From: Candidatus Gastranaerophilales bacterium
GTDB taxonomy: Bacteria; Cyanobacteriota; Vampirovibrionia; Gastranaerophilales; Gastranaerophilaceae
Reading direction: 5' to 3'
Length of the DNA stretch: 64,000 nt
Assembly: GCA_944326915.1 (NCBI GenBank)
Contig: CALVFT010000001.1
Coordinates: forward strand, 310,001-374,000
Shown here: piece after piece, positions 39,591 through 48,159 of the stretch
Layout of the letters: each line of letters opens with the position of its first letter
How positions within the stretch are numbered: position 1 is the stretch's first letter
Translations under genes and position numbers: made by a program
Notes under the pieces: generated by a model
Databases searched by the model: none
Seen by the model: the letters and a program-made list of their open reading frames with translations, nothing else
What the model was told of the DNA's origin: nothing

Positions 39591-39630
39591 CAAATTGTTA
39601 GTTACTCATGCTCCTTGTAACAACAATTTG
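39591..39630 (+). other. Long hairpin before the ctpA terminator
   Basis: CAAATTGTTAGTTAC (39591-39605) pairs with GTAACAACAATTTG (39617-39630): 14 pairs with one bulged A and an 11-nt loop. It sits directly between the ctpA stop and the terminator, so the mRNA 3' end carries two stacked hairpins. Confidence 0.7.
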
Positions 39631-39634
39631 CCCA

Positions 39635-39669
39635 AGAGCTTTCTTATTAAAAGAAAGCTCTCTTTTTTT
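39635..39669 (+). terminator. Terminator of ctpA
   Basis: AGAGCTTTCTT / AAGAAAGCTCT perfect 11-bp stem (39635-39645, 39651-39661) followed by CTTTTTTT. Confidence 0.94.
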
Positions 39670-39750
39670 GTTCAAAATTAATATTTGCGATTGATTTTAA
39701 GGTACTAAATTTTATGCTATTATTTTGGTATCAGACGGGTAGGAAAGAAT

Positions 39751-42102
39751 ATGACAATAAAAGAATGGATATACAATAAAAATTATGGAAATGAAAAATC
39801 TTTAATAAAAAGATTACTTGCATCAAGGGGAATTACTAGTGAAGAAGATATTCAAGAATTTTTAAATCCTCTTGAAATGAAACTTACACATCCAAAAGCT
39901 TTCACTGATATGGAAAAATCAGTAGAAAGAATTTCACAGGCTATCGATAATGGAGAAAAAATTGTTATCCACGGAGACTTTGATGCTGACGGGGTTACAT
40001 CAACTTCTCTTTTATACAGAACACTAAAAGAATTAAATGCTGACGTTAACTATTTTATTCCAGATAGAGAAAAAGAAGGTCATGGTTTCGATACAAAAGC
40101 TTTGGTAAATATAATGACAAAAATTAAGCCCAAAGTTATTGTATCTTGTGATTGCGGCATAAGCGATGTCGAAGCTGTTAATTTTTTAAAAAGTTTTAAA
40201 ATTGATGTAATAATTACAGACCACCACGAAGTCCCTGAAGAATTACCAAAAGCTTTTGCTATCATAAATCCAAAAGCACCTAATTCGTTAGATGAAAACT
40301 TATCCGCTAAACAAATTAATAGTTTATGTGCTCTTGCAGGGGTTGGAGTTGCATTCAAACTTGCTCAAGGATTACTTGAAAAATACAACAAAATAGAATT
40401 TATTTATAATATCTTGCCTTATGTTGCTGTAGGTACTGTAGCAGATGTTGTTCCACTTATCGGAGAAAACAGATATCTTGTAACCAAAGGTTTGGAATTA
40501 ATTTCAAACGGCAAACATTATGGTCTGACAAGACTTTTAGAAAGTGCAGGATACAAAGGTCAAATAACCTCAGAACATATAGCATTTGGTATCGCACCAA
40601 GAATTAATGCGTCAGGCAGATTAGATACAGTTGAAGCAGCTTTGAAAGTTCTTATTTCTGATAACAAACAAGAAATAGAAATGGCTATTCAATCATTGAA
40701 CGAGTTTAATAAAATCCGTCAAGAGCTTTGTCAAGAAATGTTTGCAGAAGCTGATGAAATGATTCAAAAAGAAGGTAACAGAAATCCTGCAATTATTTTA
40801 TTTAACCCTAAATGGCATATCGGTATCGTAGGAATCGTTGCATCTAAACTTGTGGAAAAGTATTACAAGCCAACTTTTTTGATGACATATTCAGAAGAAA
40901 CAAAACAAGTAAGATGCTCTGCAAGGAGTATTGAGGGAGTTAATTTATACGATGTCATTAATGCAAATTCAGAACTTTTAGATGGTTTTGGTGGACACAT
41001 GATGGCTGCTGGTCTTGCTTTTTCGACAGAAAAAACATCTTTTGAAGATGTGAAAAAAGGTCTAAATCAAACTATAAAAGAAATGACTCAAGGAAAAGAA
41101 TTAAAACCTTTTATTAATATTGATCTTGAATTACAGGCCAATGATATTGACGTTAATTTGGTAGAACAAATTTCGCAGTTAGAACCTTTTGGAGCGTCAA
41201 ATCCAAGTCCGATTTTTGCAATAAAAAATCTTAAAATAAAACAAAAACGTTTAATGGGTGAAAATAAAGATCATTTAAGACTTAATTGTATTAGCGGCAA
41301 TAGTGAATTTAATTGTATTCGCTGGCAACAGGGTGATATTTCTTTAGTTAACGGTGATACTCTTGACATAGCATTTCACCCGCAGATTAATGAATACAAT
41401 GGGGTCACCAGTGTACAACTAATTATTGATGATATCCATTCTGAATATTTAAAAGAAGAAGAAACAGAAAATTCGGATAAAATAAAACTTTTCGATCACA
41501 GAAAAAAATCTGATATTCTTCAACAGGTAAATGATTATATTAAAAATACGAAGCAAAATATTTTAGTTTTTGCAGAAAGTAAACCTGTATTAGACAAACT
41601 TAGAAATTTTAGTTCTATTTTTTCTAAAACAGTAACCAGAGATAATTTATCGGACTGCGATTCTATTATGTTTTTTGATTATCCGGCAGACAAAGAAACT
41701 TTTGATAATATTATCGAAAAAACTTCACCGAGAGCCATTCACTTTATGAATTATGAAATAAAGTATTTTGATGAAAAAGAATTTTTAAAGACAATTCATG
41801 GTATGTTAAAATTTGCTTGCAATAACACTAACGGAAAAATAGAACTTAGAAGAATTGCCAGTTATTGGGGCAAATCATACCAAGTTTTTGAATTATTGTT
41901 TGAAATTTTTGAAGAAGTAGGTTTAATAAATATTAAAGAAAAAAACAAAGAATATTATGTAGTAGAATTACTTGATAGTAATGATTACACTAAAGTTTTA
42001 CACAATCCAAAATATACAAATCTATTGGATTTGATAGATGAATGTGAGCAATATCAAAAAAGTTTGCTGGAAGATGACATAAATTCTATTGAACTGGTTT
42101 AG
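39751..42102 (+). CDS. recJ: Single-strand-specific exonuclease RecJ
   Basis: 783 residues. DHH-family motifs: IHGDFDADGVTSTSL, CDCGISDVEAV, ITDHHEVPEE and the DHHA1 block with FGGHMMAAGLAF. After the catalytic core and OB-like region comes a C-terminal extension of roughly 200 residues (from about 570) as in Firmicute/cyanobacterial long RecJ. 5'-3' exonuclease for recombination and mismatch repair. Confidence 0.94.
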   Translation: MTIKEWIYNKNYGNEKSLIKRLLASRGITSEEDIQEFLNPLEMKLTHPKAFTDMEKSVERISQAIDNGEKIVIHGDFDADGVTSTSLLYRTLKELNADVNYFIPDREKEGHGFDTKALVNIMTKIKPKVIVSCDCGISDVEAVNFLKSFKIDVIITDHHEVPEELPKAFAIINPKAPNSLDENLSAKQINSLCALAGVGVAFKLAQGLLEKYNKIEFIYNILPYVAVGTVADVVPLIGENRYLVTKGLELISNGKHYGLTRLLESAGYKGQITSEHIAFGIAPRINASGRLDTVEAALKVLISDNKQEIEMAIQSLNEFNKIRQELCQEMFAEADEMIQKEGNRNPAIILFNPKWHIGIVGIVASKLVEKYYKPTFLMTYSEETKQVRCSARSIEGVNLYDVINANSELLDGFGGHMMAAGLAFSTEKTSFEDVKKGLNQTIKEMTQGKELKPFINIDLELQANDIDVNLVEQISQLEPFGASNPSPIFAIKNLKIKQKRLMGENKDHLRLNCISGNSEFNCIRWQQGDISLVNGDTLDIAFHPQINEYNGVTSVQLIIDDIHSEYLKEEETENSDKIKLFDHRKKSDILQQVNDYIKNTKQNILVFAESKPVLDKLRNFSSIFSKTVTRDNLSDCDSIMFFDYPADKETFDNIIEKTSPRAIHFMNYEIKYFDEKEFLKTIHGMLKFACNNTNGKIELRRIASYWGKSYQVFELLFEIFEEVGLINIKEKNKEYYVVELLDSNDYTKVLHNPKYTNLLDLIDECEQYQKSLLEDDINSIELV

Positions 42103-42106
42103 TTAT

Positions 42107-42538
42107 TTATTCATAAACCTTTTTTAAAGATTGGCTTAGCATTCCACTATAAACATTATATTCAACACAATTTGAATACGGTTTTATATTATTAAGTGTT
42201 TCAGTAATAGCTTCGTGTGCTAAATTTTTATTATTAGAATTTCTTTTTATAATAGAAACATAAGTTAATGTAGACATTGCTGCTTTATCAATAATTCTAC
42301 AACTTTTATCAAAATCTACTTCTGTTTTGTTTTGTTTATTTTTTAACAATTCAGCGTTACAGGCATTTTTCCATTTTGCTGTATATTTTATAGCTTTTTT
42401 AGGATTTTTTTGTAACTTTTCTCGCATATTTGTTTGATAATAACTTTCACAAATATTTTGAAAATCGTAGTTATTTTCGTAATACCAAAAACTTAAAAAA
42501 CCTAATAAAACAATAATAAATGCAATTAATCTCTGCAT
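42107..42538 (-). CDS. Unknown anchored protein (143 aa)
   Basis: Not recognised. Start at 42538 (MQRLIAFIIVLLGFLSFWYY) gives an N-terminal signal/anchor; GGGA lies 7 nt upstream. The remaining part is helical with four Cys (NICESYY, KNACNAEL, DKSCRII, SNCVEY) that could form two disulfides in the periplasm. Stands alone, convergent with recJ (5-nt gap). Confidence 0.65.
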   Translation of the reverse strand: MQRLIAFIIVLLGFLSFWYYENNYDFQNICESYYQTNMREKLQKNPKKAIKYTAKWKNACNAELLKNKQNKTEVDFDKSCRIIDKAAMSTLTYVSIIKRNSNNKNLAHEAITETLNNIKPYSNCVEYNVYSGMLSQSLKKVYE

Positions 42539-42653
42539 AACAAATCCCTGTCTTTCTAACCCCAATTATAATATAAAAAGAAAATATTTTTTGATGTATT
42601 ACCCAATTGTATAAGTTTTAACAAATAAAAATTATCCATGTTATAATTGTTTT

Positions 42654-43988
42654 ATGAGTAAGAAACCAATAGTAGCAATAGTAGGACGTCCAAATGTTGG
42701 AAAATCAACATTTGTAAATCGTTTAATCGGCAACAGAAATTCTATTGTTGACGATTTACCGGGTGTTACCCGAGATAGAATCTATTTTGATGTAGAATGG
42801 CAAAATAAAATTTTTACTGTCATAGATACAGGTGGTATTATTCCTGGAGATGAAGATGAAATTATGTTGTCAATTTTTGATCAAGCTAAAATTGCTTGTG
42901 AAGAAGCTGACAAAATTATTTTTATTGTTGATGGAAAAGAGGGAGTTAATCCTGTTGATTTTGATATTGCAAATATTTTAAGACAATCAGGAAAACCTGT
43001 TTATCTGGCAGTAAATAAAATCGATAATCCTAATTCACTTTTAATGACAAGCGATTTTTACTCTCTTGCTATTGGAGAACCTATTGGAATTTCTGCATTG
43101 CATGGAAGCGGTGGTGTTGGAGATTTATTGGATCTTGTTACAAATGATTTTTCTAGAGATGTAGAAAAAGAAGATGATGAAACTATAAGAATCGCTATCG
43201 TTGGAAGACCAAATGCAGGAAAGTCATCTATTGTAAATGCTATCTTGAATGAAAATAGAGTTATTGTTTCAAATATTTCAGGAACAACAAGAGATAGTAT
43301 TGATAGCTCGGTTACTTATAAAGATAAAGAATTTATAATTGTTGATACTGCCGGTATTAGAAAAAAATCAAAAGTTGACTGGGGTGTAGAAAAATTTGCA
43401 GTCGATAGAGCAATTCGCTCAATAAGAGATTGCGATGTTGCACTTCTTGTAATTGATGCAAAAGAAGGAATTTCTGATCAAGATAAGAGAATTGCATCAA
43501 TCGTAACAGAAGCTGGTAAAGGATTGATTATTGCTATCAACAAATGGGATTTGATTGAAGATAAAAAATCGAATACAATAAATCAATACAATAAAGTTCT
43601 TGCAAATGATATACCGTTTTTGGAATTCGCGCCAAAAATATATATTAGTGCAGTGACAAAACAAAGATTAAATCAAATCTTTGAAGAAGCTCAAAATGTT
43701 TATGCAGAATGTACTAAACGTATATCTACAGGGTTGTTAAATAAGGTTATAAAAGAAGCTTATATGCTTAACCCACCAACTTCTTCAAAAGGTAAACGTT
43801 TGAAAATTATGTATGTTACTCAAACTGGTGTACAACCTCCTCATATCGTTATTTTTGCAAACAATGCTGATTTAATGAAAGATCACTACAAACGATATAT
43901 TGAAAACAAATTAAGAGAAGCTTTTGGATTTTTCGGAACACCTATTAAAATTTCGGTAAGAGAAAGATCTGATAAAGATAAAAAATAA
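42654..43988 (+). CDS. der: Ribosome-associated double-GTPase Der
   Basis: 444 residues with two tandem GTPase domains: GRPNVGKSTFVN / DTGGI / NKIDN and GRPNAGKSSIVN / DTAGIRKKS / NKWDL, then the KH-like C-terminal domain. Required for 50S maturation. Followed by a terminator shared with the convergent gene. Confidence 0.97.
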   Translation: MSKKPIVAIVGRPNVGKSTFVNRLIGNRNSIVDDLPGVTRDRIYFDVEWQNKIFTVIDTGGIIPGDEDEIMLSIFDQAKIACEEADKIIFIVDGKEGVNPVDFDIANILRQSGKPVYLAVNKIDNPNSLLMTSDFYSLAIGEPIGISALHGSGGVGDLLDLVTNDFSRDVEKEDDETIRIAIVGRPNAGKSSIVNAILNENRVIVSNISGTTRDSIDSSVTYKDKEFIIVDTAGIRKKSKVDWGVEKFAVDRAIRSIRDCDVALLVIDAKEGISDQDKRIASIVTEAGKGLIIAINKWDLIEDKKSNTINQYNKVLANDIPFLEFAPKIYISAVTKQRLNQIFEEAQNVYAECTKRISTGLLNKVIKEAYMLNPPTSSKGKRLKIMYVTQTGVQPPHIVIFANNADLMKDHYKRYIENKLREAFGFFGTPIKISVRERSDKDKK

Positions 43989-43996
43989 TTATTTAT

Positions 43997-44026
43997 AAAA
44001 AAACGGAGAATTAATCTCCGTTTTTT
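43997..44026. terminator. Bidirectional terminator between der and the 130-aa gene
   Basis: AAAAAACGGAGA, 5-nt loop, TCTCCGTTTTTT: A-run and T-run on both sides, so it can stop der (plus) and the 44028-44420 gene (minus). Confidence 0.92.
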
Positions 44027-44027
44027 A

Positions 44028-44420
44028 TTATTGATCATCTTGTTGTGTCTTAATCATACCTGATGTCACAGCATACATTGCGGCAGAAATTTCTGCTGTA
44101 GAACTAAATGGTCCATAGGATTTAATAAATTTTGCAACATCAAACGTATTCATATATTGTTGCAACATCGCTTTTGATTCTTCTGTTAAGTTCATTGTCG
44201 CAATTATGTTTTGAACATAATTATTTGCTTTTGTTTCTACATCACTTTCATCATAATCAGAACTTGATAGTTCTACAGAATCTTTTTCATCCTTTTTGTT
44301 CGCTTGAGAAGTTTTTTCTTTAGCTTTTTCTTCTTCAACTTTTTTGGAATCTTGTTCTTCTACTTCTTCTGCTGCTTTTGCTGATGAAGTGTAAGCTCCT
44401 GTAACACTTGAAATTTCCAT
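44028..44420 (-). CDS. Unknown 130-aa protein with FDVxKF domain (paralogue A)
   Basis: Not recognised. N-terminal half is disordered and charged (SSAKAAEEVEEQDSKKVEEEK, DSVELSSSDYDES), no signal peptide. The C-terminal 65 residues (from NNYVQNIIATMN) resemble those of the next gene upstream: shared pattern (T/N)FDVxKFxK, a Ser/Thr-rich turn, then MYxxTxGxxK. Ser/Thr-rich N-terminus plus DSVELSS recall flagellar FlgM-like or export-substrate proteins, but this is only a resemblance. Expressed from the sigma-28-like promoter at 44455-44482; Shine-Dalgarno AAAGGAAGG. Confidence 0.7.
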   Translation of the reverse strand: MEISSVTGAYTSSAKAAEEVEEQDSKKVEEEKAKEKTSQANKKDEKDSVELSSSDYDESDVETKANNYVQNIIATMNLTEESKAMLQQYMNTFDVAKFIKSYGPFSSTAEISAAMYAVTSGMIKTQQDDQ

Positions 44421-44454
44421 AAATATCCTTCCTTTCTAAAAATTTACATGTTTT

Positions 44455-44482
44455 TGGTCGGATATTTTATATTAAAACTTTA
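44455..44482 (-). promoter_or_regulatory. Sigma-28-like promoter of paralogue A
   Basis: Minus strand: TAAAGTTT (44482-44475), 12 nt, TCCGACCA (44462-44455). Leader of about 30-35 nt to the ATG at 44420. Confidence 0.62.
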
Positions 44483-44494
44483 GTTTTTGTTAAG

Positions 44495-44863
44495 TTATTT
44501 TAAAAGCCCTTCTGTTTCATTATACATAATCATGTAAAAATCAGCACTTGTCAGATTTGGATTTTTTTTCATAAATTTTTTTACATCAAAATTTGTAATA
44601 TATTTATCCAATTTTTTTACAACTTTTTCATTGTCTGAATTTTCATCCTTTAACTTATTTATATAACTATTTGTCATATAAATAATATCATCTTCTGTCA
44701 AAAGAGGAAGACCTCCAATTCTTACCTCATCTGCTTCATCTTCTTCCAAATATTTTTTCAACTCTTCTTTTGGCTGTTCTTTTTGTCTTTTGCCATTACT
44801 ATCAGAAGATGTTGATGAAGATACTGATCTGTTACCAAAAGGATTGTTTACTGAATTAAACAT
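44495..44863 (-). CDS. Unknown 122-aa protein with FDVxKF domain (paralogue B)
   Basis: Start at 44863 (MFNSVNNPFGNRSVSSSTSS) because GAGG lies 6 nt upstream. Ser-rich disordered N-terminus, Lys/Glu linker (RQKEQPKEELKKYLEEDEADE), then about 65 residues aligned with paralogue A: NSYINKLKDEN.., NFDVKKFMKKNPNLTSADFYMIMYNE, EGLLK end. No signal peptide. Has its own promoter at 44897-44924, so the two paralogues are independently started although adjacent. Confidence 0.7.
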   Translation of the reverse strand: MFNSVNNPFGNRSVSSSTSSDSNGKRQKEQPKEELKKYLEEDEADEVRIGGLPLLTEDDIIYMTNSYINKLKDENSDNEKVVKKLDKYITNFDVKKFMKKNPNLTSADFYMIMYNETEGLLK

Positions 44864-44896
44864 TAGATGCCTCAATAGTTATAATTTGCATGCTTA

Positions 44897-44924
44897 ATTA
44901 CGGTTTTTGCACACAAAAACTTTA
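44897..44924 (-). promoter_or_regulatory. Sigma-28-like promoter of paralogue B
   Basis: Minus strand: TAAAGTTT (44924-44917), 12 nt, ACCGTAAT (44904-44897). The -35 box is perfect; the -10 box has T in place of the A of CCGA. Confidence 0.58.
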
Positions 44925-44957
44925 ATTTAATCATCTATTCATATGAAATTAGTAAAA

Positions 44958-45806
44958 CTAAATGGAATAATAATAATCTTTAAATAGTTTACAATCATCT
45001 TCGATATTTGGACTTTCGCATACCAAAGCGCCTTTTACTCCAAATTCTTTCATTGCTTTGAGCAAATCTTTATAATTCATATCGCTTTCTTCCATTATAA
45101 GATGCTGTTTTTCACCCTTTTCTCCATATTCTATACCAGCTAAATGCCCATGGAAATTATCAAGCGCATATTGTCCTATTTCTTTACCCATTCTTTCAAG
45201 TATTCTAGAAAACTCATCGTATGTATTATATTCACCATTTGTTCTAGCGTGAAGATGAGAAAAATCAATACAAGGTAAAACTTTTTCAAAATCGTTAGAT
45301 AGTTTGATTACCTCATCCAAATCGCCCCATTGAGTTGCTTTCCCTGTTGTTTCAGGTCTTATCCATACTGTAGAATTTTCTTTTTCCAAAATATCCATAA
45401 TTCTTTGTGTTTGATTTTTTACCTGTTTGTACACAGTATCCTTGTCTACACCCATGTAAAAAGCAGCATGATAAGTTATGCTAAAAGCTCCAGCCTGCGT
45501 AGCAACAAGTGCAGTTTCTACTATCCTTTGTACACTTGCTTCAATTTTATCTTCTTCTTTTGAGTTCAAATTTATATAAAAAGGACCATGAGCTGTTATT
45601 ACAAAATTATTTTCTTTTGAAGCTTGATTTACAAACTCTTTAGATTTGTCAGCCATTCTAACACCTCTGACAAATTCTAATTCCATACCATCTAAATTCA
45701 TTTCTTTCAAAACTTCAAAAGCTTGAGGATAGCTTCCTTTTCCTGTCCTCAATGGCATCCCTGCAGTTATAAAATTTAGTTTATCAAATTTAATATTACT
45801 TTGCAT
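44958..45806 (-). CDS. Endonuclease-IV-like TIM-barrel protein
   Basis: 282 residues of the xylose-isomerase-like/AP-endonuclease-2 superfamily. Metal-ligand style motifs in order: ELEFVRG, ITAHGPFYINL, ITYHAAF, RPETTGKATQWG, CIDFSHLHAR, HGHLAGIEYGEKGEKQHL and CESPN at the end. ETTGK resembles the ETTAG motif of Nfo. Probable deoxyribonuclease IV for abasic-site repair, or a related sugar isomerase. Its start overlaps the 3' end of crcB by 31 nt. Confidence 0.8.
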   Translation of the reverse strand: MQSNIKFDKLNFITAGMPLRTGKGSYPQAFEVLKEMNLDGMELEFVRGVRMADKSKEFVNQASKENNFVITAHGPFYINLNSKEEDKIEASVQRIVETALVATQAGAFSITYHAAFYMGVDKDTVYKQVKNQTQRIMDILEKENSTVWIRPETTGKATQWGDLDEVIKLSNDFEKVLPCIDFSHLHARTNGEYNTYDEFSRILERMGKEIGQYALDNFHGHLAGIEYGEKGEKQHLIMEESDMNYKDLLKAMKEFGVKGALVCESPNIEDDCKLFKDYYYSI

Positions 45807-46168
45807 AAATAAGCTCCCAATGCTACTGCTAGCAATCCAATTAATATACTCAACAACAAATACATAAAAGCATGCGCAAAACGTTGCTGTCCAATCATTT
45901 CAAATAATTCTAAAGAAAAAGTACTAAATGTAGTAAGTCCACCACAAAAACCTGCAGTCAATGCAAACTTTAAAGCAGGACTTATATCTGGCTTACTAAT
46001 AAAAAGAATATATAAAAATCCAAGAATAAAACATCCGACTATATTTACGCATAAAGTAGCAAAAGGAAGATTAAAGCTAATATATTTAAGCATATAATAG
46101 CCAGTTAAATATCTTGATACAGCACCAAGACCTCCTCCTAAAAATACTGCTAATACGTTATAAAGCAT
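45776..46168 (-). CDS. crcB: Fluoride channel CrcB/Fluc
   Basis: 130 residues from ATG 46168 (MLYNVLAVFLGGGLGAVSRY), start overlapping the upstream stop as TAATG; AAAGG lies 8 nt upstream. Four hydrophobic segments and the signature GFCGGLTTFSTFSLE with the fluoride-path residues. Exports fluoride passively as a dual-topology dimer. No fluoride riboswitch is possible here because the gene is inside an operon; none seen at the head either. Confidence 0.93.
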   Translation of the reverse strand: MLYNVLAVFLGGGLGAVSRYLTGYYMLKYISFNLPFATLCVNIVGCFILGFLYILFISKPDISPALKFALTAGFCGGLTTFSTFSLELFEMIGQQRFAHAFMYLLLSILIGLLAVALGAYLCKVILNLIN

Positions 46169-46566
46169 TATTTTACCTTTACTTTTACTAAATCTTCCAG
46201 AATTTCCCAAGAATCCGCAACATATTTAGAACATCTTTCCTTTCGTGCAGGCCCCTCAAGACCGCCACGTAAAACCTTACAACAAGTAACTTTATTACGT
46301 TCTTTAAATCTTTCTACAAATTTTTTTGCTTTCTCTTTTGCGCACATATCGTTATTAAATTTATTATCTCGACCATAATTATATCCAATAACCATCTGAC
46401 TTGCTGCAACAGAACCACATACGCATCCAGACATCATACCGGCACAAAATGGTGTTGCACAAGATAATAAATCCGGAGAGCACAAACCTTCATCAACAGC
46501 AGTTTGTATTATACTCTCAGAGCATGAATATCCGTTTTTAAAATAATTTACTGCTTTTTCTTTCAT
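46168..46566 (-). CDS. C_GCAxxG_C_C family redox protein
   Basis: 132 residues. Cys pattern of the C_GCAxxG_C_C family: NGYSCSESI, then CATPFCAGMMSGCVCGSVAA and a distal CCKVL. This family often occurs near oxidoreductases and may bind a cofactor or metal; function is not established. 17 nt after dnaN and translationally coupled to crcB. Confidence 0.85.
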   Translation of the reverse strand: MKEKAVNYFKNGYSCSESIIQTAVDEGLCSPDLLSCATPFCAGMMSGCVCGSVAASQMVIGYNYGRDNKFNNDMCAKEKAKKFVERFKERNKVTCCKVLRGGLEGPARKERCSKYVADSWEILEDLVKVKVK

Positions 46567-46583
46567 TTTTGATCCTCAAAATA

Positions 46584-47705
46584 CTATCTTATTTGTACAG
46601 GCATAATCAAGCATACAAAATCTTCTTCGCAATTAGGTCTGAACATAGTTGCTGAAAGACTTGTATTTAAACCAATTTTAACTTCATCACAATCAATATT
46701 TTTCAATGCTTCAAGTACATATTTATAATTGAATGCAATCGCAAGTTCTTCTCCTGAATAATCGATATCTAAGTTTTCTTCTGATTTACCAGAATCAGGA
46801 GTATCTGCAGATAGTTTTAAATTATTATTACTGAATTCAAGTTTTACAATACTTGTCTTTTCATTAACCATAATTGATACACGTTCAAGTGCTGATGTTA
46901 ATTGAGATACATTAACAATAGCTTCTTTAGGACTTTCTTGAGGTATTAGCTGGTTATATTTTGGGAATTGACCTTCTAGAAGTCTTGAAATTGTAGTTGT
47001 TTTTTCACTTTTTAAAATTATTTTTGATCTTTCTGTATATATTTTTACAGTCTCTTCATCTATGAAGCTGCTCATTTTTATAAATTCATTCAATGTCTTT
47101 GAAGGAATTATTAATTGACTTGCTTTATCATCTTTATTATCAATAGTTTCACGAACTCTAGCAAGTCTGTTTCCATCTGTTGAAGCTATTTCAAGAACAT
47201 TACCTGATATATCACAGACAATACCTGATAATAAATTACTTGTTTCGTAACTAGCAGCAGCAAAACCTGCTTGTTTTACAGCTTTTACAAAAGGTCTTAT
47301 TGATATTTCAAAACCATTTTCTTCACTCACTTCTACATTTGTAAATTCAGGAGGAAATTCTGATGCTGAAATACCGATAATATCAAACTTTGAATTTTGA
47401 CAAGTTATATGTACAGAAGTTTCTTCATTATTCATTTCAAAAGTAATTAATTTGTCACCAAGCTTGGAAACTATCTCGTTGAGCGTCTTTGAAGGCAATG
47501 TAATTTTTCCTTCTTCTTCTACTTGAGCGTCTACATTTGCAATAACTGTAAAATCTAAATCTGTTGCAACAAGCTTAATGGTAGATTTATCAATAGTTTC
47601 AATCAATATATTTAGTAATACAGGCTGCAAAGCTTTCATTGAAGTTGCTCTTTCTACTATTTTTATACCATTGTATAAATCTTCTTTTTTTATGATAAAT
47701 TTCAT
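46584..47705 (-). CDS. dnaN: DNA polymerase III beta sliding clamp
   Basis: 373 residues, three clamp domains. Seen: MKFIIKKEDLYNGIKIVERATS start, LNIL turn in domain I, ASTDGNRLA in domain II and the C-terminal CLIMPVQIR peptide-binding end typical of the clamp. It lies directly beside the DnaA-box-rich spacer, with transcription pointing away from it. The start has a GGGAG ribosome site. Confidence 0.97.
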   Translation of the reverse strand: MKFIIKKEDLYNGIKIVERATSMKALQPVLLNILIETIDKSTIKLVATDLDFTVIANVDAQVEEEGKITLPSKTLNEIVSKLGDKLITFEMNNEETSVHITCQNSKFDIIGISASEFPPEFTNVEVSEENGFEISIRPFVKAVKQAGFAAASYETSNLLSGIVCDISGNVLEIASTDGNRLARVRETIDNKDDKASQLIIPSKTLNEFIKMSSFIDEETVKIYTERSKIILKSEKTTTISRLLEGQFPKYNQLIPQESPKEAIVNVSQLTSALERVSIMVNEKTSIVKLEFSNNNLKLSADTPDSGKSEENLDIDYSGEELAIAFNYKYVLEALKNIDCDEVKIGLNTSLSATMFRPNCEEDFVCLIMPVQIR

Positions 47706-47819
47706 AACTTATACTCCCTTTAAAATGAATACTTTTAATAGGATTATAGTATAAATAAAGAATCAAGAAAAACATGATTTCAAAAAATCAATACAAAAAT
47801 TAACTAACTGTCGGATTTT

Positions 47820-48062
47820 CTTCAAGTTAAATTATATTATATATAAATATAATAATAATATATATTTAATTTAATCATAATAATAAGCTGTCAATATTTG
47901 TAGAAAACTACTGAAAACTATTGGTACGCAAGATTTTTCATTGTTAAATATTTTGTAGAAAACTTGTGTATAAATTTAAGGGTTTTGTAGAAATCTTTAA
48001 ATAAACTATTTTATTGTAGAAAACCCATGAGTTTTCTACTGAATTCTACATGTTTTTCTACA
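47820..48062. other. Probable chromosomal replication origin (oriC)
   Basis: Spacer upstream of dnaN. Exact TTTTCTACA (or its complement TGTAGAAAA) at 47899-47907, 47954-47962, 48015-48023 and 48054-48062; one-mismatch forms at 47986-47994 and 48032-48040, a two-mismatch form at 48042-48050, and TGTGTATAA (one off the complement of TTATCCACA) at 47965-47973. The box is one base from cyanobacterial TTTTCCACA. A nearly pure A/T stretch (about 47826-47880) next to the boxes fits a DNA-unwinding element. Boxes switch orientation between 48023 and 48032. Confidence 0.72.
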
Positions 48063-48124
48063 ATAACTTTTTTGATTTATTACAAATTATTAATAAATTA
48101 TGTATTATATTTGTCATCTTTTTC

Positions 48125-48153
48125 TTGACAAATAATTTGTTTTGTGTTATAAA
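48125..48153 (+). promoter_or_regulatory. Strong sigma-70 promoter at the right edge of oriC
   Basis: TTGACA (48125-48130), 17 nt, TATAAA (48148-48153). It points away from dnaN, towards the hairpin at 48179-48208. Confidence 0.75.
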
Positions 48154-48159
48154 GTAAGT

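Noticed and set aside
44495-44875. Start codon at 44875 for paralogue B
   Set aside because: GAGG lies 6 nt before the ATG at 44863; the upstream ATG has no ribosome site.
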